Part shown: positions 26,805 to 37,485 of the stretch, piece by piece
Numbering within the stretch: position 1 is the stretch's first letter
Layout: each line of letters begins with the position of its first letter
DNA from: Alphaproteobacteria bacterium
GTDB lineage: Bacteria; Pseudomonadota; Alphaproteobacteria; Geminicoccales; Geminicoccaceae
DNA: 64,000 nucleotides
Assembly (NCBI GenBank): GCA_026982705.1
Contig: JALSGP010000012.1
Span: forward strand, 169,127-233,126
Direction: 5' to 3'
The notes under the pieces: model-generated
Databases searched by the model: none
The model's input: the letters and a program-made list of their open reading frames with translations, nothing else
Told to the model about the DNA's origin: nothing
Program-made: the position numbers and the translations under genes

Positions 26805-27947
26805 TCAGAGATAGCGGATGCGCGGCGGCCGGCGGCCGGACTCGCCGAGCTGGGCCTCGATGCGGTCGCGCACGTTGCGGGCGAGGTCGAGATAGGCCCG
26901 CGCCTGCGGACTCTCCGGGGCGAAGACGGCGAGGGGACGGCCGGCGTCGGCGTGTTCACGGATGGCCGGATCCAGCGGGATCTCGGCCAGGAAGTCGACG
27001 CCGTAGCGTTCGGCGCAGGCCCGCGCGCCGCCGTGGGCGAAGATCTCGCTGCGCCCGCCGCAGTGCGGGCAGACGAAATAGCTCATGTTCTCGACGATGC
27101 CGAAGACCGGCACGTCCACCTTGCGGAACATGTTGATGGCCTTGCGGGCATCCAGCAGGGCGATGTCCTGGGGAGTGGAGACGACGACCGCACCGGTGAG
27201 CGGCACCTGCTGGGCCATGGTGAGCTGGGCATCACCGGTGCCGGGGGGCAGGTCCACCACCAGCACGTCCAGCTCGCCCCACAGCACGTCGCCCAGCATC
27301 TGCTGCAGCGCGCCCTGGACCATGGGGCCGCGCCAGATCATGGGGGTCTCCTCGTCCACCAGGAACCCCACCGACATCATGGGGATGCCGTAGCTCTCCA
27401 CCGGCACCAGCTTCTCGCCGTCGGGCGAGGTGGGCCGGCCGCGGGCGCCGGTCATGCGCGGCACCGAGGGCCCGTAGATGTCGGCGTCCAGCAGTCCCAC
27501 CCTCCAGCCCAGGGCCTCGAGGCCGTAGGCCAGATTGACGGCGGTGGTGGACTTGCCGACGCCGCCCTTGCCGGAGGCCACCGCCACCACCGACCGCACC
27601 CCGGGAAGGGCGATCTTGGGGCGGGTGCGGCGGGCGGTGGCCGGACCGCCGCCACCGGGCGGGGGACCGGCCGGGGCCGCCCCGGGGCCGGCGGGGCGCC
27701 TTTCCGCCGTCAGCACCACCGTGCAGGACGTCACCCCGGGCAGCGCCCGCACCGCCTCCTCGCACTGCCGCCGCAGCGGCTCCAGCGCCTCCGCCTCGCT
27801 CGGGTCGATCTCAAGGGCGAAGCCCACGTTGCTGCCCCGGACGACGATGCCGGAGACCATGCCGAGCTCCACGATGCTGCGGCCGGACTTCGGATGGCGG
27901 ATCTCGCGCAGACGCTGCAGGATCTCCTCGCGGCTCGGCGCGCTCAT
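26805..27947 (-). CDS. apbC: Fe-S cluster carrier ATPase Mrp/ApbC
   Basis: ApbC/Mrp binds and transfers iron-sulfur clusters. The 380 residues have an N-terminal DUF59 (MIP18-like) domain (about 1-80), a Pro/Gly-rich linker, and a deviant Walker A ATPase with ASGKGGVGKSTTAVNL, DADIYGPSVPRM, VVDLPPGTGDAQLT and the cluster-binding Cys pair in VCPHCGGRSEIF. The order and length are typical. The ATG at 27947 is chosen where the DUF59 domain begins. It is divergent from hflK, with about 93 bases between. Confidence 0.93.
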   Translation of the reverse strand: MSAPSREEILQRLREIRHPKSGRSIVELGMVSGIVVRGSNVGFALEIDPSEAEALEPLRRQCEEAVRALPGVTSCTVVLTAERRPAGPGAAPAGPPPGGGGPATARRTRPKIALPGVRSVVAVASGKGGVGKSTTAVNLAYGLEALGWRVGLLDADIYGPSVPRMTGARGRPTSPDGEKLVPVESYGIPMMSVGFLVDEETPMIWRGPMVQGALQQMLGDVLWGELDVLVVDLPPGTGDAQLTMAQQVPLTGAVVVSTPQDIALLDARKAINMFRKVDVPVFGIVENMSYFVCPHCGGRSEIFAHGGARACAERYGVDFLAEIPLDPAIREHADAGRPLAVFAPESPQARAYLDLARNVRDRIEAQLGESGRRPPRIRYL

Positions 27948-28040
27948 GCTTGACCCCCTCTCACCGCGGGCCGATATAGGCCGCGATCCGCGGCACGGCG
28001 AGACGCCCTCGGGCCGGCCGCAAGGGGGAAGCGGACACCG

Positions 28041-29159
28041 ATGCCCTGGCAGCAGCAAGGCGGACCTTGGGGTGGTGGCGGCGGTCCCTGGGGCCCGCGT
28101 CCGGGCCCGGGCGGCCCGCAGCCCCCCGACCTCGAGGAGGTGGTGCAGCGGACCCAGGAGCGGCTGCGCCGCATCTTCGGCGGCGGTGGGGGCGGCAGCG
28201 GCAGGGGTGCCGGCCTCGGCGGCGGGCGTGGCGGCCGGCGCGGCATCCTCCTGGTGGCGGCGGCGGTGGTGCTGGTGTGGCTCGCCTCCGGCTTCTACCG
28301 GGTGCAGCCGGACGAACAGGGCGTGGTGCTGCGCTTCGGCCGCCTCGACCGCGTCACCGAACCCGGTCTCCACTACCGTCTTCCCTGGCCCATCGAGACG
28401 GTCGTCAAGCCGAAGGTCACGCGGGTCAACCGCATCGAGGTGGGCTTCCGCAGCGTCCCCGGCGGCACCCGCGAGGTGCCGGAAGAGGCGCTGATGCTCA
28501 CGGGCGACGAGAACATCATCGACATCAACTTCGTCGTCCTGTGGAAGATCGGCAACGCCGCCGACTATCTCTTCAACATCCGGGATCCGGAGGCGACCCT
28601 CAAGATCGTCTCCGAGAGCGTGATGCGCGAGATCGTCGGCCGCACGCCCATCGTCGAGGCCACCACCGAGGGCCGGCGCCGCATCGAACAGCAGGCGGCG
28701 GAACAGCTCCAGGAACTCATGAACGAATACCGCGCCGGCATCCTCATCAGCGCCGTCCAGCTCCAGAAGTCGGATCCGCCGGCCCAGGTGATCGACGCCT
28801 TCAAGGACGTCCAAGCGGCCCAGGCCGACCGCGAGCGCCTGCAGAACGAGGCCGAGGCCTACGCCAACAAAGTGATCCCCGAGGCGCGCGGGCGCGCCGA
28901 GCGCATCCTCCAGGAGGCGGAGGCCTACCGGCAGGAGGTGATCGCCCGCGCCACCGGTGAGGCGGCCCGTTTCGAGCAGGTGCTGAAGCGCTATCTCGCC
29001 GCCCGCGAGATCACCCTCCAGCGCATGTATCTGGAGACCATGGAGGAGGTGCTGCCGGGCCGGGAGAAGATCGTGGTGGACGGCGGTGGCACCCAGCCGG
29101 TGCTGCCCTATCTGCCGCTGCCCACGCTGGAACGGCCGCGGGGGGAGACGGGTCGATGA
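28041..29159 (+). CDS. hflK: FtsH protease modulator HflK
   Basis: HflK with HflC forms a large membrane cage around FtsH and modulates turnover of membrane proteins. The 372-residue protein has a glycine- and tryptophan-rich N-terminus (about 1-65), one membrane segment (about 68-85), then the SPFH/band-7 domain beginning FYRVQPDEQGVVLRFGRLD, and a long charged helix near 240-320. The stop overlaps the ATG of hflC. It opens the hflK-hflC-DUF2065-degP unit. Confidence 0.95.
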   Translation: MPWQQQGGPWGGGGGPWGPRPGPGGPQPPDLEEVVQRTQERLRRIFGGGGGGSGRGAGLGGGRGGRRGILLVAAAVVLVWLASGFYRVQPDEQGVVLRFGRLDRVTEPGLHYRLPWPIETVVKPKVTRVNRIEVGFRSVPGGTREVPEEALMLTGDENIIDINFVVLWKIGNAADYLFNIRDPEATLKIVSESVMREIVGRTPIVEATTEGRRRIEQQAAEQLQELMNEYRAGILISAVQLQKSDPPAQVIDAFKDVQAAQADRERLQNEAEAYANKVIPEARGRAERILQEAEAYRQEVIARATGEAARFEQVLKRYLAAREITLQRMYLETMEEVLPGREKIVVDGGGTQPVLPYLPLPTLERPRGETGR

Positions 29160-30070
29160 ACCGCAATCTGCTCGTCGCCCTGATCGGCGCCCTGGTGCTG
29201 GTGGCGATCCTGCTCTCCGACACCTTCTTCACCGTCCACCAGACCCGGCAGGCCCTCGTCCTCCAGTTCGGCAATCCGGTGCGGGTGGTGCGCGAGCCGG
29301 GGCTGCAGGTGAAGCTGCCCTTCATCCAGCAGGTGGAGTATTTCGAGCGGCGCGTGCTGGGCTACGACGCCCCGGCGGTGGAGCTGATCCTCGGCGACCA
29401 GCGGCGGCTGGTGGTGGACGCCTTCGCCCGCTACCGCATCGCCGACGCCCTCGCCTTCCGCCAGACCGCCGGCACCGAGGACGCCTTCGTCGGTCGCCTC
29501 GCGCCCATCATGATCTCGGCCCTCCGGAACGTCCTCGGCGAGACCTCTCTCACCGACCTCCTCTCCAGGGACCGCACCGCCCTCATGGCCCGCATCCGCG
29601 ACCTCACCAACGAGCAGGTGGACCGCTTCGGCGTCGAGGTGGTGGACGTGCGCATCAAGCGGGCCGATCTGCCGCCGGAGAACATGGAGGCGGTGTTCCG
29701 GCGGATGCGGGCGGAGCGGCTGCGCGAGGCCAACGAGCTGCGCGCCCAGGGCAACGAGATCGCCCAGCGCATCCGCGCCCGGGCCGACCGCGAGGCCCGG
29801 GTGCTCATCGCCGAGGCCGAGCGCGATGCCGAGAAGCTGCGCGGCGAGGGGGATGCCGAGGCCATCCGCATCGTCTCCGAGGTGGCCGGGCGCGACCCCG
29901 ACTTCTTCGCCTTCTACCGCTCCCTGCAGGCCTACCGGAAGGCACTGGACGAGGGCAACACCCGCTACGTGCTGTCGCCCGAGAGCGAGTTCTTCCGCTT
30001 CTTCCGGCGGGTGACGCCGGAGCGGGCGGCGGTGGGCGTCGGCACCGACGGTCCCGCATCCAGCAGGTGA
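29156..30070 (+). CDS. hflC: FtsH protease modulator HflC
   Basis: The HflK partner has 304 residues: an N-terminal membrane segment (about 4-22), the band-7 start FFTVHQTRQALVLQFGNPV, the family stretches EPGLQVKLPFIQQVEYFERR and RTDLTN-like LMARIRDLTNEQVDRFGVEVVDVRIKR, and a long helix ending FYRSLQAYRKAL. It overlaps hflK by four bases and is followed after nine bases by a DUF2065 gene. Confidence 0.94.
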   Translation: MNRNLLVALIGALVLVAILLSDTFFTVHQTRQALVLQFGNPVRVVREPGLQVKLPFIQQVEYFERRVLGYDAPAVELILGDQRRLVVDAFARYRIADALAFRQTAGTEDAFVGRLAPIMISALRNVLGETSLTDLLSRDRTALMARIRDLTNEQVDRFGVEVVDVRIKRADLPPENMEAVFRRMRAERLREANELRAQGNEIAQRIRARADREARVLIAEAERDAEKLRGEGDAEAIRIVSEVAGRDPDFFAFYRSLQAYRKALDEGNTRYVLSPESEFFRFFRRVTPERAAVGVGTDGPASSR

Positions 30071-30079
30071 TCGTGCCCG

Positions 30080-30280
30080 ATGCGCGATTTCCTCACCGCC
30101 CTCGGGCTGGTGCTGGTGATCGAGGGAGTGTTGTGGGCGCTCTTTCCCGACGGCATGAAGAAGGCCGCGGCGCTCGCGGCGAGTCTCGACGGCCGCCGTC
30201 TCCGGTCGGTGGGACTCGTCGCGGCCGTCCTCGGGGTGCTGGTGGTGTGGATGGTGCGCCGGGTGCCGGCGGCGCCGTAG
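30080..30280 (+). CDS. DUF2065 small inner-membrane protein (YjeT family)
   Basis: The 66-residue protein has two membrane segments (about 5-20 and 43-60) around a basic loop with MKKAAALAASL. DUF2065 proteins of this length commonly follow hflC, as here. No function is established for the family; association with the HflKC-FtsH complex is an inference from this recurring position. Confidence 0.8.
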   Translation: MRDFLTALGLVLVIEGVLWALFPDGMKKAAALAASLDGRRLRSVGLVAAVLGVLVVWMVRRVPAAP

Positions 30281-30314
30281 GGCCGGGGCCCGGCCGAGCG
30301 GGAGACCGCGGATC

Positions 30315-31754
30315 ATGAGCGGAATGTCGCATCGCGGGGCATGGGCGCTCGGGATCCTGACCGCGGTCGCGCTGGGCGTGACCGCCCGCGCCCAGAACCT
30401 GCCACCCAGCTTCGCCGACGTGGTGGAACGGGTGGCCCCGGCGGTGGTCAACATCTCCACCACCCGCCGGGTGCGCGATCGTCTGCCCCGCCCCCAGTTC
30501 CCGCCGGGCTCCCCCTTCGAGGAGTTCTTCCGCGATTTCTTCGACGGTGACGAGGATCCCGGCGCCCGGCGCACCTTCTCCCTCGGATCGGGCTTCATCG
30601 TCGATCCCCGCGGTTACGTGGTCACCAACAACCACGTCATCGAGGGCGCCGACGAGATCACCGTGGTGATGCACGACGAGACCCGCCACTCGGCGCGGGT
30701 GGTGGGACGCGATCCCAAGACCGATCTCGCCGTGCTCGAGATCGAGGCCGAGGGGCCCTTCCCCTATGTGGAATGGGCCGACAGCGACCGGGTCCGGGTG
30801 GGCGACTGGATGATCGCCATCGGCAATCCCTTCGGCCTCGGCACCTCCGTCACCGCCGGCATCGTCTCCGCCCGCGGCCGCGACATCCGCGCCGGTCCCT
30901 ATGACGACTTCTTCCAGGTGGACGCCGCCATCAACCGTGGCAATTCCGGCGGCCCCTCCTTCACCCTCGAGGGCAAGGTGTTCGGGGTCAACACCGCCAT
31001 CTTCTCGCCCTCCGGCACCAACATCGGCATCGGCTTCGCCATCCCCTCCAATCTCGCCCGCCGGGTGGTCACCAGCCTCATCGAGAAGGGCCGGGTGGTG
31101 CGCGCCTGGATCGGCGTGCGGATCCAGCAGGTGACCCCGGAGATCGCCGAGAGCCTCGGCCTCGACGGCGCCCGCGGCGCGCTGGTGGCGGCGGTGGTGC
31201 CGGGCGGGCCCGCCGCCACGGCCGGCATCCGGCAGGGGGACGTCATCCTCGCCTTCGGCGCCCGCCCCATCCGTCAGATGCGGGAGCTGCCGCGGGTGGT
31301 GGCGGAGAGCGTGGTGGGGCGACCGGTCACCGTCACCGTCTGGCGGCGCGGCGAGACCCTCGAGGTCACCGTCACGCCGGCGGAACTGCCCTCGGACGAG
31401 GAGCTGGCCCGCCTCGCCGCACCGCCGGCGCCGGCCGGGCCGCGGGCCCAGGCGAGCCTGCCGGATCTCGGCCTCACCGTGGCCACCCTCGACGAGGCGC
31501 TCCGCGCCCGCTTCCGGCTGGACGAGAAGGCCGAGGGCGTGGTGGTGACGGAGGTGGCGCCCGACGGCCTCGCGGCGCGGGCCGGTCTCCGGCCGGGGGA
31601 TCGGGTGCTGGAGATCGACTCCGAGGAGGTGCGCACGCCGGCGGACGTGGTGGCGCGCCTCGAGACGGCACGCGGCGAGGGACGGGCGAGCGTGCTGCTG
31701 CTGGTGGAGCGGCAGGGCGAGGCCCGGTTCGTGCCCCTGCGGCTCGCCGACTGA
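30315..31754 (+). CDS. Periplasmic Do-type serine protease/chaperone (DegP/DegQ family)
   Basis: The 479-residue precursor has a signal peptide (about 1-26, cut near ARAQ). The trypsin-like domain shows the catalytic triad as His107 in TNNHVIEG, Asp137 in KTDLAVLEI and Ser211 in NRGNSGGPSF. Two PDZ domains follow (about 265-350 and 390-475). It degrades or refolds damaged envelope proteins. The position after hflK, hflC and the DUF2065 gene is common in Alpha- and Gammaproteobacteria. Which Deg paralogue it represents cannot be decided from one gene. Confidence 0.93.
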   Translation: MSGMSHRGAWALGILTAVALGVTARAQNLPPSFADVVERVAPAVVNISTTRRVRDRLPRPQFPPGSPFEEFFRDFFDGDEDPGARRTFSLGSGFIVDPRGYVVTNNHVIEGADEITVVMHDETRHSARVVGRDPKTDLAVLEIEAEGPFPYVEWADSDRVRVGDWMIAIGNPFGLGTSVTAGIVSARGRDIRAGPYDDFFQVDAAINRGNSGGPSFTLEGKVFGVNTAIFSPSGTNIGIGFAIPSNLARRVVTSLIEKGRVVRAWIGVRIQQVTPEIAESLGLDGARGALVAAVVPGGPAATAGIRQGDVILAFGARPIRQMRELPRVVAESVVGRPVTVTVWRRGETLEVTVTPAELPSDEELARLAAPPAPAGPRAQASLPDLGLTVATLDEALRARFRLDEKAEGVVVTEVAPDGLAARAGLRPGDRVLEIDSEEVRTPADVVARLETARGEGRASVLLLVERQGEARFVPLRLAD

Positions 31755-31757
31755 GGC

Positions 31758-32783
31758 TCAGCCGTCGTCCAGCCGGCGCAGGCGGAGTTCGACCCGCAGC
31801 CGCCGCATGAGGGTGCCGAGGGCACTCCGCTCCACCCGCACCACCTCCCGCGGCAGGCGATCGCCCACGACCGGCAGCGTCCAGCGGCTCACCCGCCGGT
31901 AGTGCGTCTCCGGCAGCGCCGCCAGCACCTCCGCCCGCGCCGCTTCCGGCAGAGCGCGCCACATGGCGGCGAGGCCGGGCAAGCGGTCCAGCAGCAGCCG
32001 CCGATCCAGCGGCACCGCCGGCTCCTCCACCCGCTCCACCCGGACGGTTCCCGTGTCCTCTTCGTACCACAGCAGACGGTCGCGCAGGCGCATGGGATGG
32101 GTGCGCCCCGGCGCGAAGTCGAGGGGGCGGTCGGCCGTGCTCCGACGCTCCTCTCCGGGCGCGAGGGCGAGTCCGCCGAGTTCGAACAGCATCGCCGGCT
32201 CGCGCAGCAGTTCGGCGGCGAGGCCGGCATCGTCGGCGAGGGGCGCGAGGAGGCGGCGTCGCAGCGGGGCCAGGGCCACGTCCACCTCCGGCGCGGGCTT
32301 GCCCTCGGCGAGCAGCCGCGCCCGGACGTCGGCCAGTGCCCCGTCCACCGCCCGCGTCACCGCCCGTCGCGCCGCCACCGGATCCGCGAGTCCCACGAGA
32401 CGCCCCGCGCCGTCCACGGTGAAGGCGAAGGCCACCGCCTCCCACAGCCGCGCCATGCGCCGGCGCAGCGGGTCCTCCGGAGCGCCTCTGTCGTCCCCCT
32501 CCACGGGCTCCCGGACGCCGTAGCGCCGCCACCGCCAGCGCAGCCGGAGGGTGCCGTCCGCCGCCGCCGTCACCACCTCGAGATGCGCCCCGGCGCCGGT
32601 CCGTGCCTCCGGTACCCACAGGCCGCCGTCGTAGACCTCGCGCAGGCGGGTGACCGTGACGACATAGCGGGCGCCGGGCACCGGCCGCGGGCCGAGGGCG
32701 AGGCGGGAGGCCGCCCGCGGCCTTCCCGGCGGGATGCCGGTCAGGACGAGAGCCGGGAGGAGGAACAGCCGGCGGCGATCCAC
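31758..32783 (-). CDS. Exported protein of unknown function
   Basis: The 341-residue precursor starts with RRRLFLLPALVLTGIPPG, a likely signal peptide cut near residue 23. The rest mixes beta-strand-like and long Arg/Ala-rich helical stretches, with no motif I recognise; the segment RYVVTVTRLREVYDGGLWVPEA suggests a beta-barrel or lipocalin-like opening. The GTG at 32783 follows GAGGT, placing it nine bases inside the gap after purH, so it is probably co-transcribed with purH. The 3' end approaches the degP stop from the other side. Confidence 0.7.
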   Translation of the reverse strand: MDRRRLFLLPALVLTGIPPGRPRAASRLALGPRPVPGARYVVTVTRLREVYDGGLWVPEARTGAGAHLEVVTAAADGTLRLRWRWRRYGVREPVEGDDRGAPEDPLRRRMARLWEAVAFAFTVDGAGRLVGLADPVAARRAVTRAVDGALADVRARLLAEGKPAPEVDVALAPLRRRLLAPLADDAGLAAELLREPAMLFELGGLALAPGEERRSTADRPLDFAPGRTHPMRLRDRLLWYEEDTGTVRVERVEEPAVPLDRRLLLDRLPGLAAMWRALPEAARAEVLAALPETHYRRVSRWTLPVVGDRLPREVVRVERSALGTLMRRLRVELRLRRLDDG

Positions 32784-32791
32784 GGGCGACC

Positions 32792-34345
32792 TCAGTGACG
32801 GAAGTGGCGCATGCGGGTGAAGACCATGGCCAGACCGTGGGCGTCGGCGGCGGCGATCACCTCGGCGTCGCGCACGCTGCCGCCGGGCTGGATGGCCGCC
32901 GTGATCCCCGCCTTGGCCGCCTCCACCAGCCCGTCGGCGAAGGGGAAGAAGGCGTCGGAAGCCAGCACCGCGCCGCGGCTGCCGCGGCCCTCGCGGGCCT
33001 TGGCGACGGCGAGCCGCACCGCGTCCACCCGGCTCATCTGACCGGCGCCGACGCCGACGGTGGCGCGCGCCCGCGCCAGCACGATGGCGTTGGAGCGGAC
33101 GTGCTTCACCACCTTCCAGGCGAACAGCAGGTCCTGCAGCTCCGCTTCCGTGGGCGCCCGCTTCGTCACCACCTCCAGGGCCGTCGGATCCACCCGTCCC
33201 ACGTCGCGCTCCTGTACGAGAAAGCCACCGGCGAGGGCGCGCACCGTCACCCCGTCGCGGCCGGCTTCCGGCACCCCACCGGTCTCGAGCAGCCGCAGCC
33301 GCTTCTTCGCCGCCAGCACCGTCCGCGCCTCGGCCGTGAAGGCCGGTGCGATCACCACCTCCAGGAACAGGCGCGTGAGTTCCCCGGCGAGATCCGCCTC
33401 CACGGGACGGTTGACGGCGACGATGCCGCCGTAGGCGCTCACGGGATCGGAGGCCAGCGCCCGTTTCCACACCTCGACCAGGTCGCGCCCCACCGCCACC
33501 CCGCAGGGATTGTTGTGCTTGACGATGACCACCGCCGGTTCGTCGAACTCGGCCACCAGCTCGAAGGCGGCGTCGGCATCCAGGAGATTGTTGTAGCCGA
33601 GCTCGGCGCCCTGCAGCCGGCGGGCGCGGGCGGCACCCGGGCGGCGCTCCTCGGTGCGGTAGAGGGCGGCGCGCTGGTGCGGGTTCTCGCCGTAGCGGAG
33701 GGACAGGGCCCGGGTGCCGGCCAGCACGAAGCGCTCGGCGAGGGGATCCTCGCCCAGGGCCTCCCCCAGCCAGCGGGCGATGGCGACATCGTAGGCGGCG
33801 GTGCGGCGGAAGGCGCGGGCGGCGAGACGGCGACGGGTGGCGAGGGTGGTGCCGCCACGGGCCTCGATCTCGGCCAGCACCGGTTCGTAGTCCTCCGGCT
33901 CCACCACCACGGCGGTGAAGGCATGGTTCTTGGCGGCGGCGCGGATCATGGCGGGGCCGCCGATGTCCACCTGCTCGACGCAGGCCTCCATCCCGGCGCC
34001 GTCGGCCACCGTCTCCTCGAAGGGATAGAGATTCGCCACCAGGAGGTCGATGGGGGCGATGCCGCGGGCCTCGAGGGCCCGGAGATGGTCCTCGCGGTCG
34101 CGGCGGGCGAGGAGCGCGGCGTGGACCGCCGGGTGCAGGGTCTTGACCCGGCCGTCGAGGAACTCGCCGGCGCCCGTGACTTCGCCCACCTCGACCACCG
34201 CCAGTCCGGCCTCGCGCAGCAGACGGGCGGTGCCGCCGGTGGAGATCAGCTCGACGCCGCGGGCGGCGAGACGGCGCGCGAAGTCCGCGATCCCCCGCTT
34301 GTCCGAGACGGAGAGCAGGGCGCGGCGCACGGGAATCACGTCCAT
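32792..34345 (-). CDS. purH: Bifunctional AICAR transformylase / IMP cyclohydrolase PurH
   Basis: PurH catalyses the last two steps of IMP synthesis. The 517 residues show the cyclohydrolase (MGS-like) domain at 1-145 with [34 protein letters not shown] and NLYPFEETV, then the transformylase domain with [13 protein letters not shown], the catalytic [24 protein letters not shown] and the end [26 protein letters not shown] lies upstream of the ATG. rsmB ends 13 bases upstream on the same strand. Confidence 0.97.
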   Translation of the reverse strand: MDVIPVRRALLSVSDKRGIADFARRLAARGVELISTGGTARLLREAGLAVVEVGEVTGAGEFLDGRVKTLHPAVHAALLARRDREDHLRALEARGIAPIDLLVANLYPFEETVADGAGMEACVEQVDIGGPAMIRAAAKNHAFTAVVVEPEDYEPVLAEIEARGGTTLATRRRLAARAFRRTAAYDVAIARWLGEALGEDPLAERFVLAGTRALSLRYGENPHQRAALYRTEERRPGAARARRLQGAELGYNNLLDADAAFELVAEFDEPAVVIVKHNNPCGVAVGRDLVEVWKRALASDPVSAYGGIVAVNRPVEADLAGELTRLFLEVVIAPAFTAEARTVLAAKKRLRLLETGGVPEAGRDGVTVRALAGGFLVQERDVGRVDPTALEVVTKRAPTEAELQDLLFAWKVVKHVRSNAIVLARARATVGVGAGQMSRVDAVRLAVAKAREGRGSRGAVLASDAFFPFADGLVEAAKAGITAAIQPGGSVRDAEVIAAADAHGLAMVFTRMRHFRH

Positions 34346-34358
34346 GGTCGGTCCTCCC

Positions 34359-35669
34359 TCACCCCCGGGCGAGGCGGCGGAAGCGGGCGACGAAGAAGCC
34401 GTCCATGCCACCCCGCTCCGCCGGATCCGAGGGGAAGGTACGGACGAATCCGGCCGCCGTCACCGTGGCGGGGAGTCCCGCGAGCTCCTCCGGCCGGATC
34501 GGCTCCACCGCGAGTCCCGGATGGCGGCGAAGGAATGCGTCCACCCGTGCCTCCCCCTCCTCCGGCTGCAGCGAACAGACCGCGTAGACCAGCCGGCCCT
34601 CCGGCGCCAGCGCCCGCACCGCCGCATCCAGGAGCTCGTCCTGCAGCGCCGCCATGCGCGCGACGTCGCCGGGCTTCCGCCGCCAGGGCACGTCGGGATG
34701 GCGGCGGATCGTGCCGGTGGCGGTGCAGGGCGCGTCCAGCAGCACGAAGGGAAAGGGCTCGGCCGGCGTGAAGGTGCGGGCGTCCGCCGTCACCACCTCC
34801 ACCCGCGCCGCGAGACCGGTGCGGGCGAGATTGGCGCGGAGGCGTCCGAGGCGGGCGGCGGAGACGTCCACCGCCACCACCCGCGCGCCGGCGGCGGCGA
34901 GCTGGACGGTCTTGCCGCCGGGCGCGGCACACAGATCCAGCACCCGCGCGCCCGCATCCGGCGCCAGCAGCCGCGCCGGCAGGCCCGCCGCCAGGTCCTG
35001 CACGATCCACGCGCCCTCGGCGTAGCCAGGCAGATCCTCCACCGGCCGCGTCGCCGGCAGGCGCACGACGCCGGTGGGCAGCAGCACGCCGCCGAGACGT
35101 GCGGCCCACCCCTCGGCATCGGACAGCGGCCGCAGATCCAAAGGCGGCTCCTCCAGATGGACGCGGCCGACGGCGAGGGCCCGCGCCTCCCCGAAGGCGG
35201 CGGTCCAGCTCTCCAGCAGCCAGGCCGGCGTGTTCGCCCGCACCGCCGCCTCCCCCGCGAGGGGCTCCGGCCGCTCGCGCGCCGCCCGCCGCAGCACGGC
35301 GTTGACGAAGCCCCCATACGGCGGCGCCACCCGTCGGGCCAGGGCCACCGTCTCGGCCACGGCGGCATGGGGCGGCGTTCCGAGATGCACCAGTTGCACC
35401 AGCCCCAGCCGCAGGATCTGGCGCACGAGGCGCCGGCGCGGCGGGCGCGGGCAGAAACGGTCGATCGTCCGGTCCAGCTCGCCGAGGCGACGGAAGACGG
35501 TGGCGTAGAGACGGCGGGCGAAGGCGCGGTCGCGCGGGGCGAGACGGGTGCGCGCGGCGAGGGCGTGGAAGGCCTCCTCCGCCGGCCGCCGTGCGGGCCC
35601 GAGCGCCGCCTCCAGCACCGCCAGCGCCAGCCCGCGGGCGTCGCGGGGCATGCGTTCAGCCCGATCCAT
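34359..35669 (-). CDS. RsmB-type rRNA cytosine-5 methyltransferase (Fmu family)
   Basis: The 436 residues comprise an N-terminal NusB-like RNA-binding domain (about 1-140) and a Rossmann m5C methyltransferase domain. Motif I is [15 protein letters not shown], motif [18 protein letters not shown] and motif [14 protein letters not shown]; the Cys in YAVCS is the expected nucleophile and the Cys in DAPC assists release. RsmB methylates C967 of 16S rRNA in E. coli. The start overlaps the end of lysK by 14 bases; a second in-frame ATG is at 35651. Confidence 0.88.
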   Translation of the reverse strand: MDRAERMPRDARGLALAVLEAALGPARRPAEEAFHALAARTRLAPRDRAFARRLYATVFRRLGELDRTIDRFCPRPPRRRLVRQILRLGLVQLVHLGTPPHAAVAETVALARRVAPPYGGFVNAVLRRAARERPEPLAGEAAVRANTPAWLLESWTAAFGEARALAVGRVHLEEPPLDLRPLSDAEGWAARLGGVLLPTGVVRLPATRPVEDLPGYAEGAWIVQDLAAGLPARLLAPDAGARVLDLCAAPGGKTVQLAAAGARVVAVDVSAARLGRLRANLARTGLAARVEVVTADARTFTPAEPFPFVLLDAPCTATGTIRRHPDVPWRRKPGDVARMAALQDELLDAAVRALAPEGRLVYAVCSLQPEEGEARVDAFLRRHPGLAVEPIRPEELAGLPATVTAAGFVRTFPSDPAERGGMDGFFVARFRRLARG

Positions 35670-37401
35670 GCGGCGCCGGCGCGTGGCGCGCGAGCGCCTC
35701 GTCGACGAGGCGGACGGTGGCGCGGATGCCGTAGGTGGCGACGAAGGAACCGAAGCGCGGCCCCTGGCTCTGGCCCAGCAGCACCTCGTAGAGGGCGCGG
35801 AACCAGTCGCGCAGCTGGTGGAAGCCGTGGCGGCGGCCGATCTCGTACAGCTCGTTCTGGATCACCTCCGCCGGCGTGTCCTCGGGCAGACCGGCGAGCC
35901 AGTCGCGGAAGGCCAGGAGCGCCGCCCGTTCGCGGTGGTCGGGAGCACGGTAGCGCTTGCGGGGCGCCACGAAGTCCCGGTGGTAGGCGAGCGCGCGCGC
36001 GATCAGCACCGCCAGCGCCGGACTGTTCTCCGGCGTCGCCTCCGGCGCATATTTGCGCACGAAGCCCCACAGCACCTCCGGATCGTCCGCCCCCACCACG
36101 CTCGCGAGATTGAGCAGCATGGCGTAGGAGATGGGCATCCGCTCCCGCGGCGGCGCCCCGTCGTGGATGTGCCAGACCGGATTCTGCACGAGCCGGGATC
36201 CCACCTCCCGACGCCGTTCGACCAGCGCCTGCGGCGGCACCTCGCGCGCCTCGAGACCCAGGTCCCGGGCGAGCGGCTCCGGCACCACCACCGGCCCGCC
36301 CGCGGGTCGCTCCGCCAGCAGCCGGTCGAGGGCGGCGTCCAGATTGGCGTCGCGGGCGAATTGCTCCAGGCGCTCGTAGTACTCGTCTACGTGCCTGGGG
36401 ATGACGTCGAAATAGAGTCTCTTGGCCTTGCGCGGATCCTTGTAGAGGAACAGCATGAGGCTTTCCTCGGTGCCGTAGCGCAGCCATTCCTCGATGGTAA
36501 GACCGTTGCCTTTGGACTTGGAGATCTTCTCACCCTTCTCGTCGAGGAACAGCTCGTAGATGAAGCCCTCGGGCGGCGTGCCGCCGAGGATGCGGCAGAT
36601 CTGGCCCGACAGGCGCACCGAGTCGACGAGGTCCTTGCCGGCCATCTCGTAGTCCACCTCCAGCGCCGTCCAGCGCAGCGCCCAGTCGGCCCGCCACTGC
36701 AGCTTGCAGTGGCCGCCGGTGACCGGCAGTTCGGTGAGGGTGCCGTCCTCGTCGCGGAACACCACCGTGCCCCGCTCCGCCCGCGTCTCGAGGATGGGCA
36801 CCTGCAGCACCCGGCCCGTCTTCGGCGAGATGGGGAGGATGGGGCTGTAGGTGGCCCGCCGCTCCGGTCCGAGATGGGGCAGCACCACCCGGCGGATCTC
36901 CTCGTGCCGCTCCAGCACCCGCCGCAACACGGCGTCGAAGCGACCGGAGCGGTAGCACTCGGTGGCGGAGACGAACTCGTAGTCGAAGCCGAAGGCGTCG
37001 AGGAACGCCCGCAGACGGGCGTTCATGTGGTGGCCGAAGGACTCGTGCTCGCCGAAGGGATCGGGGATGGCGGTGAGGGGCTTGCCGAGATGTTCGCGGA
37101 TGGTCTCGGGATTGGGGATGTTGTCGGGGATCCGCCTGAGCCCGTCCATGTCGTCGGAGAAACAGTAGAGCCGGGTGGGCAGCTCCGACAGGCGCCGGAA
37201 GGCCTGTCGCACCAGGGTGGTGCGGAACACCTCGGCGAAGGTGCCGATGTGGGGCAGGCCGGAGGGACCGTAGCCGGTCTCGAACAGCACCCAGCCCTTG
37301 CGCGGCGGGCTCTTCTCCACCCGCCGGAGGAGGGTCACCGCCTCGCGGCACGGCCAGGCCCGGGAGAGGCTCACCAGTTCGCGTTCACGTTCCCGATCCA
37401 T
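35656..37401 (-). CDS. lysK: Class I lysyl-tRNA synthetase
   Basis: This is the class I (archaeal-type) lysyl-tRNA synthetase, unrelated in fold to the common class II LysS and widespread in Alphaproteobacteria. The 581 residues contain the HIGH-type signature [15 protein letters not shown] near 46, [17 protein letters not shown], the KMSKS-type motif [16 protein letters not shown] near 283, and the alpha-helical anticodon-binding domain in the last 200 residues. Length is normal. No class II enzyme is in the window. rsmB and purH follow on the same strand. Confidence 0.95.
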   Translation of the reverse strand: MDRERERELVSLSRAWPCREAVTLLRRVEKSPPRKGWVLFETGYGPSGLPHIGTFAEVFRTTLVRQAFRRLSELPTRLYCFSDDMDGLRRIPDNIPNPETIREHLGKPLTAIPDPFGEHESFGHHMNARLRAFLDAFGFDYEFVSATECYRSGRFDAVLRRVLERHEEIRRVVLPHLGPERRATYSPILPISPKTGRVLQVPILETRAERGTVVFRDEDGTLTELPVTGGHCKLQWRADWALRWTALEVDYEMAGKDLVDSVRLSGQICRILGGTPPEGFIYELFLDEKGEKISKSKGNGLTIEEWLRYGTEESLMLFLYKDPRKAKRLYFDVIPRHVDEYYERLEQFARDANLDAALDRLLAERPAGGPVVVPEPLARDLGLEAREVPPQALVERRREVGSRLVQNPVWHIHDGAPPRERMPISYAMLLNLASVVGADDPEVLWGFVRKYAPEATPENSPALAVLIARALAYHRDFVAPRKRYRAPDHRERAALLAFRDWLAGLPEDTPAEVIQNELYEIGRRHGFHQLRDWFRALYEVLLGQSQGPRFGSFVATYGIRATVRLVDEALARHAPAPHGSG

Positions 37402-37485
37402 GGATCCCGATCCGTCGTCTGGGAAGGAGAAGCACGCCGCGCACGGCCAGATGGCACGGCCCGGAGTCCGGGAAAGGCCACGGGC